The notes below the pieces were generated by a model. That model had not been told where the DNA came from and made no database searches. It saw nothing but the letters and a program-made list of their open reading frames with translations. A program made the position numbers and the translations under genes. From positions 49,554,063 to 49,618,062 of the forward strand of contig CM057233.1 of NCBI GenBank assembly GCA_029891385.1: 64,000 nt of DNA, given 5' to 3'. Below are positions 11,885 to 22,294 of this stretch, piece by piece; the stretch's first letter is position 1; each line of letters opens with the position of its first letter. The DNA is from Erythroxylum novogranatense (taxonomy: Eukaryota; Streptophyta; Magnoliopsida; Malpighiales; Erythroxylaceae).

Positions 11885-12690
11885 ATGTCGTCAAGTGTGA
11901 ATCTTCGTTAAACATGGATTCCAACAAGTTAATCGGACCGAATTTTCTTGATCGTTAAGAATCGAGAATAGTTCTCAGATCTGAAGGTCTGGGATATATC
12001 CTAGATTTTCCGCTTCCAGATGCACCTGCTGTCGATGCTTCTGATGATGATCAGAAGGCATATAGTAAGCATCTAAAGGACAGTGACATGGCTACTTGCA
12101 TCATGCTTGCCTCGATGTCACCAGAGTGCGAAGCGGCGATGAGCCCATGGATGCTCACACTATAGTATTTCATCTTAGAGAGTCGTTTGACGAGCAAGCC
12201 CGGTCCGAAAGGTTCGAGACCTCAAGACTTCTCTTCACCACAAAGATGGCTCCAGGGACATCTGTCATGCGATATGCCACGAAGATGAATGGCTATATTG
12301 AGAGATTGGCCGTCTTAGGTTTTGCAATGGATCATGAGTTAAGTATAGACTTAATTACGGTTGGATTGTCCGGCGCTTATGCACGATTCAGTGTTAAACT
12401 ATCGGATGAACCAAATATCCACTACAATACCGAGTGATCAATCTGCTCAAGACAATGACGACTATCAAGAGTGATAGTAAGCAAGTGTTGGTAGTAGCTT
12501 CTTCTTCTTTAGGTTCCAAGAAAAAAGAACCCAAAGAAGAAGAAGGCAAAGAAACCAAAGGGAAGCGCCATCAAGAAGAAGACCAAAGAAGCGCCCGAAA
12601 GGAACTTGCTTCCATTCGCGGTAAAGATGGCCATTGGGCGCAATTGCAAAGTCTATCTGAGTCGCCGAAGCGAAAGAAGGCATCGGATGC
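11885..12690 (+). pseudogene. gag: gag of Angela-like copy 1 (broken)
   Basis: The gag polyprotein packages element RNA into virus-like particles in the cytoplasm. Translation in shifting frames gives 'SEGLGYILDFPLPDAP', then the UBN2-type part in the open frame 12096-12437 (DEPMDAHTIVFHLRESFDEQ, then YIERLAVLGFAMDHEL). A Lys-rich stretch near 12510-12600 follows. A damaged zinc-knuckle trace (GKDGHW near 12625) comes last. The start is set at the ATG at 11885 because the first residues MSSSVNL are shared with copy 2. A second ATG lies at 11914. There is a stop soon after the start and at least two frameshifts, so it cannot make full-length Gag as read. Confidence 0.8.
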
Positions 12691-12739
12691 CTCGACTACT
12701 TCAGTTTGTATGTCATTGAAGTTAATCATTCTTCGATCA

Positions 12740-14100
12740 CAACATTTGGGTATTTGATACTGGTTGTGGCTCACATATGTAATGATATGCGGGGCCTCGT
12801 GGACGATGAGGCAACTCATGAAGGGAGAAGTAGACCTACGTGTTGAAAATGGAGAAGAGTTCTCTGCATTAGCCGTAGGAACCTATGTTTTGTATCTCCC
12901 TACTGGGCTTGTACTGGAATTGGATGATTGTTATTTTGTACCCGTTTTGACAAAGAATATATTGTCTGTTTCTTGTCTGAATAGAGCTGGATTCCATATG
13001 AATTTTAATAGCAATGGTTGTTCTATCAATTCTAATGGAATGCTTTATGGAACTGGTACATTGTGCAATGGTATTTACATATTAGATATGTCTAATCCAA
13101 TTTTAAATGTCAATGACACCAAACGGTATAAAGGAGATAATCTAAAGTCAACTTACTTATGGCATTGTCGGCTTGGCCATATAAATGAGACACGCAACAC
13201 TAAACTCCATAAGAGTGGTAGTTTAGGGTCATTTGATTATGAATCATATGACACATGCGAATCTTGTTTATTAGGCAAGATGACTAAGTTACCCTTCAAG
13301 GGAAAGGGTGAACGAGCGATTGGAGTATTAGACTTAATACATTCAGATGTATGCGGTCCAATGTCCATCCATGCCAGAAGTGGTTGTCGTTACTTCATTA
13401 CCTTTATCGATGATTATTCACGATATGGGTACTTGTATCTGATGAGATACAAATCTGAAGCGTTTGAAAAGTTCAAACAATTCGAAATGAAGTAGAAAAC
13501 CAGCTTGGTAAAAGTATCAAGGCATTACGATCCGATCGTGGTGGAGAATACTTAGACCAACAGCTTGGATTATCTCGTAGATAATGGCATTTTATCTCGA
13601 TGGACTCCTCCTTACACGCCGCAAAGACAATGGTGTGGTTGAAAGGAGAAATCGAACCTTGTTGGACATGGTACGATCAATGATGGGTTTCGCAGTTACC
13701 AAAATCGTTTTGGGGTATGCGCTAGAGACATTTGTTTACTTGTTAAACAAAGTTCCCTAAGGCAGTTGATGTTACTCCATATGAGATGTGGACTAACAGA
13801 AAACCTTATCTTTCTCATCCGAAAGTATGGGGTTGTCCTGCTTCGTGAAGCGATTCATCGATAAGCTTGAAGCAATGTCGATAAGTGTTTGTTTGTAGGA
13901 TATCCTAAAGAGACCTGGGATATCAATTCTACCTTCTTTGAGGAACAAAAGGTGTTTGTTTGAAGCATGCTGTCTTTAGAGAAAGAGTTTTTTCTGCAAG
14001 AAGACAAGGGGAGCAAAGTCGAACTTGAAGAAGTTCAAGATGCTCAAACAAGCATGATCAATCGCTGAACTCGAGGCTGCCACTCATTCGGATGAAGTAA
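12740..14100 (+). pseudogene. pol: Protease and integrase of Angela-like copy 1 (broken)
   Basis: The protease matures the polyprotein and integrase inserts the cDNA. The aspartic protease site reads FDTGCGSHM near 12752 and is followed at once by stops. A long open part, 12764-13495, holds the rest of the protease (LPTGLVLELDDCYFVP), the GAG-pre-integrase zinc region (LWHCRLGH..CESCLLGK) and the start of the integrase core (HSDVCGPM; FIDDYSRYGYLYLM, with the first catalytic Asp). The second Asp is visible as LRSDRGGEYL near 13530. The third block is frameshifted near 13620 (traces of NGVV.R.NRTL). The rest to 14100 is broken linker. The family is known to use a D,D35E triad. Confidence 0.85.
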
Positions 14101-14114
14101 CAGTTCAACCTTCC

Positions 14115-15767
14115 GTGACACACGAAGCTCGTGGGTCAAGTAGGATGCGCATTGTTCCGAGAGATATGGATTTCGTAAGTGAGCAGAATGACGTATTGCT
14201 CATAGAAGATGATGAGCCTGCTACCTATGAAGAGGTTCCGAAAAGTTCGAGTCCTAAAATGGCTTTGTGCCATGAAAGCGAAATGGATTCCATGTACATA
14301 AACCAAGTATGGACTTTGGTTGATGCACCTGAAGGGATAAAACCTATAGGGTGCAAATGGGTTTTCAAGAAGAAAACTGACATGGATGGTAATGTGATTA
14401 CCTACAAAGTAAAGCTTGTGGCCAAAGGATTTCGTCAAAGACAAGGAGTTGACTATGACGAGACCTTCAGCCCCGTAGCAATGCTCAAATCCATTCGGAT
14501 ACTCTTAGCCATTGCCGCTCATTATGATTATGAGATATGGCAAATGGATGTGAAGACAGCTTTTCTTAACGGAAATCTGGCCGAGGATGTGTACATGACA
14601 CAACCAGAGGGCTTCACTTCCACTGATAGCGAAAAGGTATGCAAGCTTCAGAAATCCATCTATGGATTGAAGCAAGCATCCAGGAGTTGGAACATCCGTT
14701 TTGATGAGTCAATCAAAGAGTTTGGTTTCTCACAAAATCTGGATGAACACTGTGTGTACAAGAAGGTTAATGGGAATGCAATCGTTTTCCTTGTGTTGTA
14801 TGTAGATGACATACTGTTACTCGGAAACGATGTCTCATTGATGCAATGAGTTAAAATTTGGTTGTCCAAGCAATTTGCGATGAAAGACCTTGGTGAAGCA
14901 ACTTATATCCTTGGGATAAAGATCTATAGAGATAGATCAAAGAGGTTGCTTGGTCTTTCACAATCATCGTACATAGACAAGATGTTAAAGAGGTTTAGCA
15001 TGGAGCAATCCAAGAGAGGGTTTCTTCCCATGTCTCATGGGATAACACTATCGAAATCTATGTGTCCTAAGACACAAGATGAGAGGATGCGCATGGATCA
15101 AATCCGTATCGCGTCTGCAGTAGGATCGATCATGTATGCTATGTTATGTACGAGGCCCGATGTATCGTATGCTCTGAGTGTCACGAGCAGATACCAATCG
15201 GATCCTGGTGAGGGTCACTGGGTAGCTGTTAAGAATATCCTCAAGTACTTGCGAAGGACCAAGGATGTTTTCTTGATATATGGAGATGGAAATCTCAGTG
15301 AGCGGCATACGGATGCGGTTTCCAATCGACAAGGATGACTCAGATCCCAACGAGGTTATGTTTTCACGCTAAACGGCGGAGCGATCAGTTGGAAGAGTTC
15401 CAAACAAGAGACGATCACGATTCGACGATCGAGGCGAGTACATTCTTTGCATTAGAGGCAAAAGGAAGTCGTTTGGATCGAAGTTCATTTCAACTTGGTG
15501 TGGTTCCTAGTCGTGATGGACCCATACAGTTGTATTGTGACAACAATGGGGCTATTGTTCGAGCAAAGAACCGAGGTCTCACCAACGATCTAAACACGCA
15601 CTCGCAGATATCATCGATTCGAGATCATTGCTAGAGGTGATGTCGCGATCGAGAGGATTCCCACAGAGCGTAACATTCTTGATCCGTTGACGAAGCCATT
15701 GTCACAGAAGAATTTTGATTCTCATGTACTCGCTTATGGTATTAGATACCAAGGCGATTGGCTTTAG
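14115..15767 (+). pseudogene. pol: Reverse transcriptase and RNase H of Angela-like copy 1
   Basis: Copies element RNA into cDNA and removes the RNA strand. The open part 14115-14849 carries the copia RT blocks: KPIGCKWVFKKKTDMDGN, VAKGFRQRQGVDYDETFSPV, then QMDVKTAFLNG with the first catalytic Asp. The active-site YVDD lies near 14800. An in-frame TGA (14847-14849) breaks it. The frame resumes to 15338 with LGEATYILGIKIYRD and the YAL..TSRYQSDP block. After that RNase H is frameshifted; the CDNNGA catalytic block is near 15539. It ends LTKPLSQKNF..GDWL with a stop at 15767, next to the purine tract. Catalytic residues are present but the chain is broken. Confidence 0.9.
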
Positions 15768-15781
15768 GTCAAGTGGGAGAT
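15768..15781 (+). other. Polypurine tract of Angela-like copy 1
   Basis: GTCAAGTGGGAGAT lies directly between the pol stop and the 3' LTR. It is the second-strand primer site expected in this position. Confidence 0.9.
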
Positions 15782-17605
15782 TGTTAGAGTAGTGCCCTAA
15801 AGGCAATCCCTTTAGCGCTTTTGTTCACAATCATGTATGCGGACTTTATGAATAAATAAAGAAAGGCTTGTTTCATTTATTTGATGTTCTTTATGAATTG
15901 ATATTGATCTTTAATCAAATTAATGAAGTCCATGATATATGACATAGCATGAAGGAAATTATGATGTGATCATAATCCCGAGATTCCTATCATGTGCAAT
16001 TATGTCAAGATCTAAATTTTCCTAGTCATAGGATTAATGAGACCGGACATCATTAATCCCACAGACTAACATATGTCATACTCCTTGATTGGATCAAGCA
16101 GTGGATCTCAGAAACTGTAAATATGAGATATTTAGAGTTGACATATGGATGCTTACTAGTGGTAGTAAGTTCATTGGATGACTTGCCATGAGATCATCAC
16201 ATGGATTTAATGTCGATGATAATCTCATCATAGCAATGGTGGTGCAAGTTTCCTTAGACTTGAGGTACTCAAGGATATCTTGATATCTTGATCCTGCATT
16301 TTGACTCCATTCCTTGTGACCTTCCGGAGGTTACTCATAGGATGGTGCTTGGGTACGATTTGAGGTATTCAAGGTAATTGAGTAGCCAATAAAGGATTCA
16401 TCACTTCGTGAGAACGTAAGAGATACCTCGCCTCTTGTCAGATCATTACTTTAAGTCTCGGCGAGCATGATTATGTCATGAAGAGTGTCTTCATGGACAT
16501 ATAAAGTAATGAGTCCTCGGCGACAGAACCGATTTCACTTGGCTAGACTCGGTCCGTAAGAGTTGACATATTGGCCATACTCATAACCAAGTGGGGTATA
16601 GGATGATGAAAGGACGAATTGCACAAGATGGTTATGCATGGAAGGGTTCGTGATCCGGTTCGTGATGAATTCATCAAACCGATTACTTTCCAATCAATTG
16701 GGGTCATGATGTGTTGCTAGATACCGCTCATGACTTGCTCAGATTAATTGTTAATCTAAGTGGCGAATAACCGGAACCTAAAGGGTCACACGATAAGAGT
16801 GTCTCGAGAATCAGAAATAGTAATTGGACAGAGTTCCAATTATGGAGAGCATTCGGATTAAATGGATCCCGATGGGATTGGGATATGTCCCGATGAGATC
16901 GTGACATCAATATTGCTAAGAAAGGTTTAGGAGTCATTTCAAAGACGGGGCCCAGATAATAGGTAGGACCAATTCAGTTGGATGGACCTTAGCAATTATA
17001 TTCTAATTAATTAATTAAGTAATTAATTAATTAATTATTATATATATAGCCACCTTGCACGTTGGTTTTGGGAGAAGGTAAGAGATAATGGTTTGAAAAG
17101 TCAAACCTTATACTTTAATCATTAATTAAATGAAAGGCCATTAAGTCACCATTTGTCCTAAGCTTATGGAAGTATTTTAAAAGGTTAAAAATACTTATAA
17201 GGTGGCTTGGTGGTGATGGTCGAGATGAAACCCTTTAGGGTTTGAAGAAAGAGTTTCCTTAAGTTGTAAGGAAAGTTTGAAGGTGATTTTCAAGTCTTCT
17301 TTCTTCATCATCATCGTTACTTCTCTTCTCCAAGGCAAGGGCCAACGTGAATCTCAAGCTCTTCAGATGAGAGGTAAGCTCTAGCAGGCTTTATTCTGTT
17401 CTAGCTATTCCCGGGTCAAAGGTGTTTGATCCGATTAGGTTTTCTGATCTCTGCGTGGATACCTTTAGAGATAGTCTCTATTGGCTATTCAGGTTTGAGT
17501 TTTCATACCGACACCGGGATCCTGGGTTTAGGGAAGGTCCCGGGAATAAAATTTTTTTGTTTCCACTGCTGGAACATGTGATGTTCCTCCCGGGATTTTC
17601 CTACA
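15782..17605 (+). repeat. 3' LTR of Angela-like copy 1
   Basis: 1824 bp, TGTTAGAG..CCTACA. It matches the 5' LTR throughout with scattered substitutions and many 1-3 base gaps, a number of them at CAG/CTG sites. Confidence 0.95.
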
Positions 17606-18259
17606 TATGATGGGTTGAAAACTCACGACCATGCCTCTGTATGATCGTGACATTGAAGTTTTCTAAAGGAAAATGATTTTCTAAACATCCATCGATCTTT
17701 TTGCTATAACTTCTTCGTTCGATATCCAAATAACTTGATTCTTGAACCATTAGATTTGAAACACATTGCTTTTCATCTTCACCTAAAATTATAGCATTTT
17801 GCAATGGATTAATTGGGGAAATTAAGACGAAAATGATGAGAAGTTCTGGAAAATGGTAATTGGAGTATTTACATTAAACATACTTCGGTATTTTGACAAT
17901 ATCTTGTTCTGTAGTTATTTGAATAGAATGATTTTTAATTTGAAGTAAACTAGAGACATAGAACTACAAATTTTCTGAAGAGATTGAATTTTAAGTCTAT
18001 CTCTAGAATTTCATATTTTAAATTAAATTTGATTCTAGAAAGCTATTTTAGTTTATGAATAATCTGAAATAATTGGAAATTAACTTTCAGATTACTAAAT
18101 CAAATTGTATGATCTTGGTGTCATTAGAAACTTAAGACAATGGAGAATAATTTTATACAAGGAAGTGGCCTAATTGTGTTATTGATCTTATCAAAATGAT
18201 GATGCAAAGTTGTCCTGAAAGCGGGATGTTAGAAAATTTTGAAATGGTCATTTTATATG

Positions 18260-18375
18260 CACTAGCGTGAGTTAAGATCTCACACCCATGACTGATTTAT
18301 TTTGGACTGCACGGCTGTGAGTTTTTATTGAGTGGATGCACGGGTGTGCATTTTATTTACATGCCTGTGACTTGG
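18260..18375. repeat. Short inverted words gtgag/ctcac in LTR B
   Basis: A loose cluster of GTGAG, CTCAC, TGTGA and GCACGG(G/C)TGTG words. It resembles the palindrome cluster at the right end of the window. It is weaker than the other clusters. Confidence 0.4.
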
Positions 18376-18905
18376 TGATTATGGAATGTAAATCATATTA
18401 ATGAGAGTTTTGATATATGAATGATATGGTGAAACGAATCACAATAAGATACTCAAGATTATCATTGAACATGCATTGTGCATATTTTCTACACATAGAT
18501 GTGCATAAAGGAATATGTATACTTTTGTGCAAAAATGTGATATATGTCAATGTGTTTTGTATGATATAGAGGAGCACATTGGATGTCAGTCAGACATTGC
18601 CGAGACTTCAAGGCAATAATTGTTTGGAGCATATTGTGACTAACCTAAGATGGTCTCACCTTGATTTGTTTAGTTTATTACTGTATTGAATTTGATATTG
18701 ACGAATGTGTATTGAATTGTGTTCTAAATTCCAGATAATAATTGTCCGAGGCATTTTGATACATGGAAATAATATTGGAAGTGTTGTTTGTATATGAATG
18801 CATCTGCCTAAATGATTTTTTGATTCTCAACTGGAAAGTTAAATGCCAAAACTAGTCCGATGACTATTAATACTATGATCATTACTGTGACTGCTATATT
18901 GGCAT

Positions 18906-20013
18906 TGTAAACGATCTAGAAGGGAGGTTGAATAGATCTTTAGAACTTTTTGAAAAATTCTACAATAAAATCAGAAGTTAATTCACACAAAAACAATTTA
19001 AACAAATTTAAATATAAAGAGTAGGGAAGAAGAGCAAGCACTGTTTTATAGAAGTTCGGTGCTAAGACCTACGTCCTCTACCTAAGCTCCCACTTAGGAT
19101 TTTGCAAACCACTTTATTGCACACTTTTTAGTTGAGTGTGAACTTCTTACAATGCCACTTGATTTCCGGCTAAAGCTACCTTTACAATCGATTTGTTTTT
19201 CGGCACAAATCCTACCTCACACGTGCCCTTTCAGTAGTCACTCAAATTGTAAGAGAAATAAGATAAAGATTGAAGAACAAAGCTCAATACAATTGTGTAA
19301 CAAGATAAGAGCAATAGTGAGCAAAATATGGAGCAATAATGGAGTCTTTTGTTTATGGAACTTCAGTAGTTTCTTCCTTCATCATCCACTCTTATATTTA
19401 GAAGAAAAATAGACATTGGGAACCCATTCTAGCCGTTGTATAATTGATATGACCGTTCCTTGATATCCTCCTTTCCATTTGTGGTTAATTGACTTCATCA
19501 GAGTCAATTCGTTATACTCATAAGTCGACTTGTAGGATGTGTAAGTCGACTTGTGACAATAATTTTTGTAAAATTTTATCTCCGCTCTTCTATAAGTCGA
19601 CTTATGCAGTGTAAGTCGACTTGTGTCCTTCGATAAGTCGACTTATGGATTATTAGTCGACTTGTGTTGACAGATCTTCATATATTAGTCGACTTATGAT
19701 ATACTAGTCGACTTATGTTGTTCGGATCTTGATATATAAGTCGACTTATGATGTGCTAGTCGACTTATGTAGGCTTCAATGGTAATATCCAATCAAATCT
19801 TCTATAATCTTCATTATTAATGTCTCCTGCACTTATAAGGAAACTTCCATCTTAATTCTTCAATGATTAATCACTTGCCCATCTTGATTTGCACAATTCT
19901 TTTAGTGAATAATAATCCCAAAATACCTGAAATAATTTCTTAACTAATTTTAGATATTTTATTATTATCAAAACATAAAGGGATTTAATTTGTCAACCAC
20001 CATTGGTCCAACA
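18906..20013 (-). repeat. 3' LTR of the Sirevirus-like element
   Basis: 1108 bp, nearly identical to the right LTR, which suggests a fairly recent insertion. A palindrome cluster lies at 19522-19766 and a TATA-like site (minus strand) near 19392-19399. The ORF at 19152-19412 lies on the opposite strand and is not coding. Confidence 0.95.
19522..19766. repeat. Ten paired AAGTCGACTT palindromes in the 3' LTR
   Basis: Motifs (A/T)AGTCGACTT start at 19522, 19543, 19594, 19613, 19635, 19654, 19686, 19705, 19738 and 19757. Spacing within pairs is 21, 19, 19, 19 and 19 bp. Confidence 0.95.
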
Positions 20014-20277
20014 ATCTCCCCCTTTTTGATAATGACAAAATATTTAGAAATTGAAAAGAAATTTGAAAAACAAGAAACTTGATCAAGGTTTTTAATCCCT
20101 TGTCTCGATGGTTAGTTTGTCTCCCCCTTAATTAATAAACCAATGAATTTAATAATCTTGTAAGAATTAAGTGTATAAACATAGGTTGAAATCAAGATAG
20201 TCTCAAATAGTCTCCCCCTTAATCAAGTGATTGTGACATACCAATTATCAATTTCCAATATTACTCCCCCTTTTTGT
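20014..20277 (-). other. Four polypurine-tract-like motifs of the Sirevirus-like element
   Basis: AAGGGGGAGA-type tracts on the minus strand lie at 20015-20030 (touching the LTR), 20119-20130, 20211-20220 and 20263-20277. The one next to the LTR is the likely working second-strand primer. Repeated tracts are a known Sirevirus feature. Confidence 0.85.
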
Positions 20278-20449
20278 CATAATCAAAAACTAATGGAAAA
20301 AATCAAAAACCAAAAAATAGGCGCAAGGCAGTTCATAAACAACAAACACAAAGAAATGCATTAGTCATAACAATCCAACAAACACAAAGATCATCACACA
20401 CACTAAAAACATAAGAGGGAATGTTGGTCGAGGTGAAAGGCAATACACA

Positions 20450-21746
20450 TCATGATGAAGAATCATCATGCCTACAACCTAACTTCTTAAAAATCTTCTT
20501 GAACATACGGTGTTGAGCATCAACCTTCTTCGCCAACCCATGAAATATACTATGTATATTATCAACACGATCATTTAGGTCATCCAATTGATCGTTGATT
20601 TCATTAAGCTTCTCGTGAGAGACCTCACTTCTTCTCACAGTACTTGGCCGAGAGCTACTGGGACGATCAGCTGCCCTCTTAGACCGTTATTGAGGAGGCA
20701 CTTGCTCACCCTCCAAGGTTAGACCTAGTTTCTCTACATGATAGGAGTACACCCATCCTTTTTCAACGGTTTTCACCAGCTTCATGTTTCACAAATTATA
20801 AGGAGTGAATCTCTAACTCTGAGGATATGGATAATGAGCATAATTATTCAAATCACACGTCTGGAGCTGAGAGAGAGAAGTAATCAAGGCTGCATACGAC
20901 ATTCCTTTATGCCAGACTGGTTTCCCTTTAAGTTGACCTTGGAATAAACTGGCCTTTTTCCTCATCATTTGAATAATCAAGCTGGGGTAATTGATCCTTC
21001 TCCCTTCTTCCATATGCCAAAGAATTTCTTTATCCAATGAAGTAATTTGATTATTACTTGCCTTCTTCGGGTAAACAACCCTGTTAATAGCATAATGTAA
21101 CAACCGATAATTTAAAGGCAAATCCATTGCTTCAAATGGAGGAGAATGATCAGAACATAACCGACTAAGCAGATCAGCCCCTTTCTCTTCAGTATAGCCG
21201 AAATTTTCTTCGACTTCCTCATCGGTATCACCATCCTCATTCCTCAAAATATCAAAATCTATAAAAAGAAGCTCTAGGTCGAACTCCTCCTCTAGATAAC
21301 TGAAATAAAGTGCACATATTTGCTTCACACAGAAAAATCTCCTTTTCGCTAATTTTGGATTTCAGATTAACTCCATCATCAACATTACTACCAATCACAA
21401 TGAGATTTGCATAAAACTCCCTAACCACATCTTCATAAATTTCATCCTGATAACCCAAAAAATCTCGCAGTCCAAGATTAGCAATTTCAGAAAAGACATC
21501 CGAAAACTCACTATTGTCTAGTTCACTCCAATCAAATCTCATTGAAGGAATTAATACTTCATTTTGGAGTACCTTTTAATACAAAGTTTGGGCATCCTTT
21601 GAAACAAACCGAAGTTCAATCACGTCATCCTCCCTAGCAGCATCTCCCCTCGATGAAGACCCACGAACTCGTGGTCCATAGTGAACACGAGGACCTTGTG
21701 GTTGAGCGGGTTCTTTGTCTTTCCTTGTAGATTTGCGTGGAGCCAT
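20450..21746 (-). pseudogene. Extra ORF after pol (plant-transposon-protein/env-like), broken
   Basis: About 430 codons on the minus strand after RNase H. The start at 21746 is chosen because AACCAATGGCTCC is a strong plant start context. It reads MAPRKSTRKDKEPAQPQGPR, a basic Pro-rich head. A TAA follows after about 58 codons. The middle part carries LGLRDFLGYQDEIYEDVVRE and, after a frameshift near 21300, MDLPLNYRLLHYAINRVVYP. This wording resembles the domain called 'putative plant transposon protein', a match from memory. Another break is near 20813 and a TAA is near 20690. The tail (20450-20638) is a predicted coiled coil (heptads in NEINDQLDDLNDRVDNIHSI). No signal peptide or membrane segment is visible, so an envelope role is not supported. 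The function is unknown. Confidence 0.75.
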
Positions 21747-22170
21747 TGGTTTTGAGATAGAACAAAAGTTAGGGTTTGAGAAAGATGAGAGAGGGGTTTT
21801 CGAAAAGGAGGTTGATTTGAAGAGATAGAGAGTGGGTTTTGTGTTAAAGATGGTCGATTGAAGATGGGTAATGCGATTGGATGAGATTGAAAGCTGTAAG
21901 TCGACTTGGAGAAGATGAATCTCAGAGGTTTAGAGAGAGAGGGTTTACGGAGAATGAAAAGAAGAATAGGTATTAAAGAATTCGTGTAGACATAAGTCGA
22001 CTTATTGACCTTCATAAGTCGACTTGTAGAACTTTATAAGTCGACTTATCCTGAAATTTCTTCATTCCCAAAGGTTGTGTATATCATAGGTCGACTTGTT
22101 AATCCACATAAGTCGACTTGTTACCAGACTTGTCACCAATAACTTGACTTAGACATCCATTAGTCGACTA
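21746..22170 (-). promoter_or_regulatory. Possible internal promoter for the Sirevirus extra ORF
   Basis: On the minus strand, palindromes (22170-21994) overlap a CTTATAAAG box (22040-22032). A CT-rich leader then leads to a good start context at 21746. This repeats the LTR layout of palindromes followed by TATA. It is an inference from layout; no transcript is known. Confidence 0.4.
21898..22170. repeat. Seven AAGTCGACTT palindromes between pol and the extra ORF
   Basis: Motifs start at 21898, 21994, 22016, 22038, 22088 (AGG variant), 22110 and 22161 (TAGTCGACTA). Spacing within the groups is 22 bp. Confidence 0.9.
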
Positions 22171-22294
22171 GAATGAGTCAACACTCCAAATCAGTCACAT
22201 TCCAGCCCAATTGTAAATCATGATGATGGAATCTTCAGATGTAATTGCACATTTGCCTCATAATTTGACCATTTGATATATTAATGAAACAAAT

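Larger units (their letters stand above)
7973..17605 (+). mobile_element. Angela-like Ty1-copia retrotransposon, copy 1
   Basis: A complete 9.6 kb element with LTRs 7973-9806 and 15782-17605, both TGTTAGAG..CCTACA. It is flanked by a perfect 5-bp TSD, tatga (7968-7972 and 17606-17610). The methionine-tRNA primer site follows the left LTR and a purine tract precedes the right LTR. Gene order is gag, protease, integrase, RT, RNase H, which defines Ty1-copia. The long LTR and the integrase and RT wording match the Angela group. All reading frames are broken. Confidence 0.95.

Noticed and set aside
20450..21746. Retroviral-type envelope protein
   Set aside because: No signal peptide, membrane helix or glycosylation-rich ectodomain is visible in any frame.
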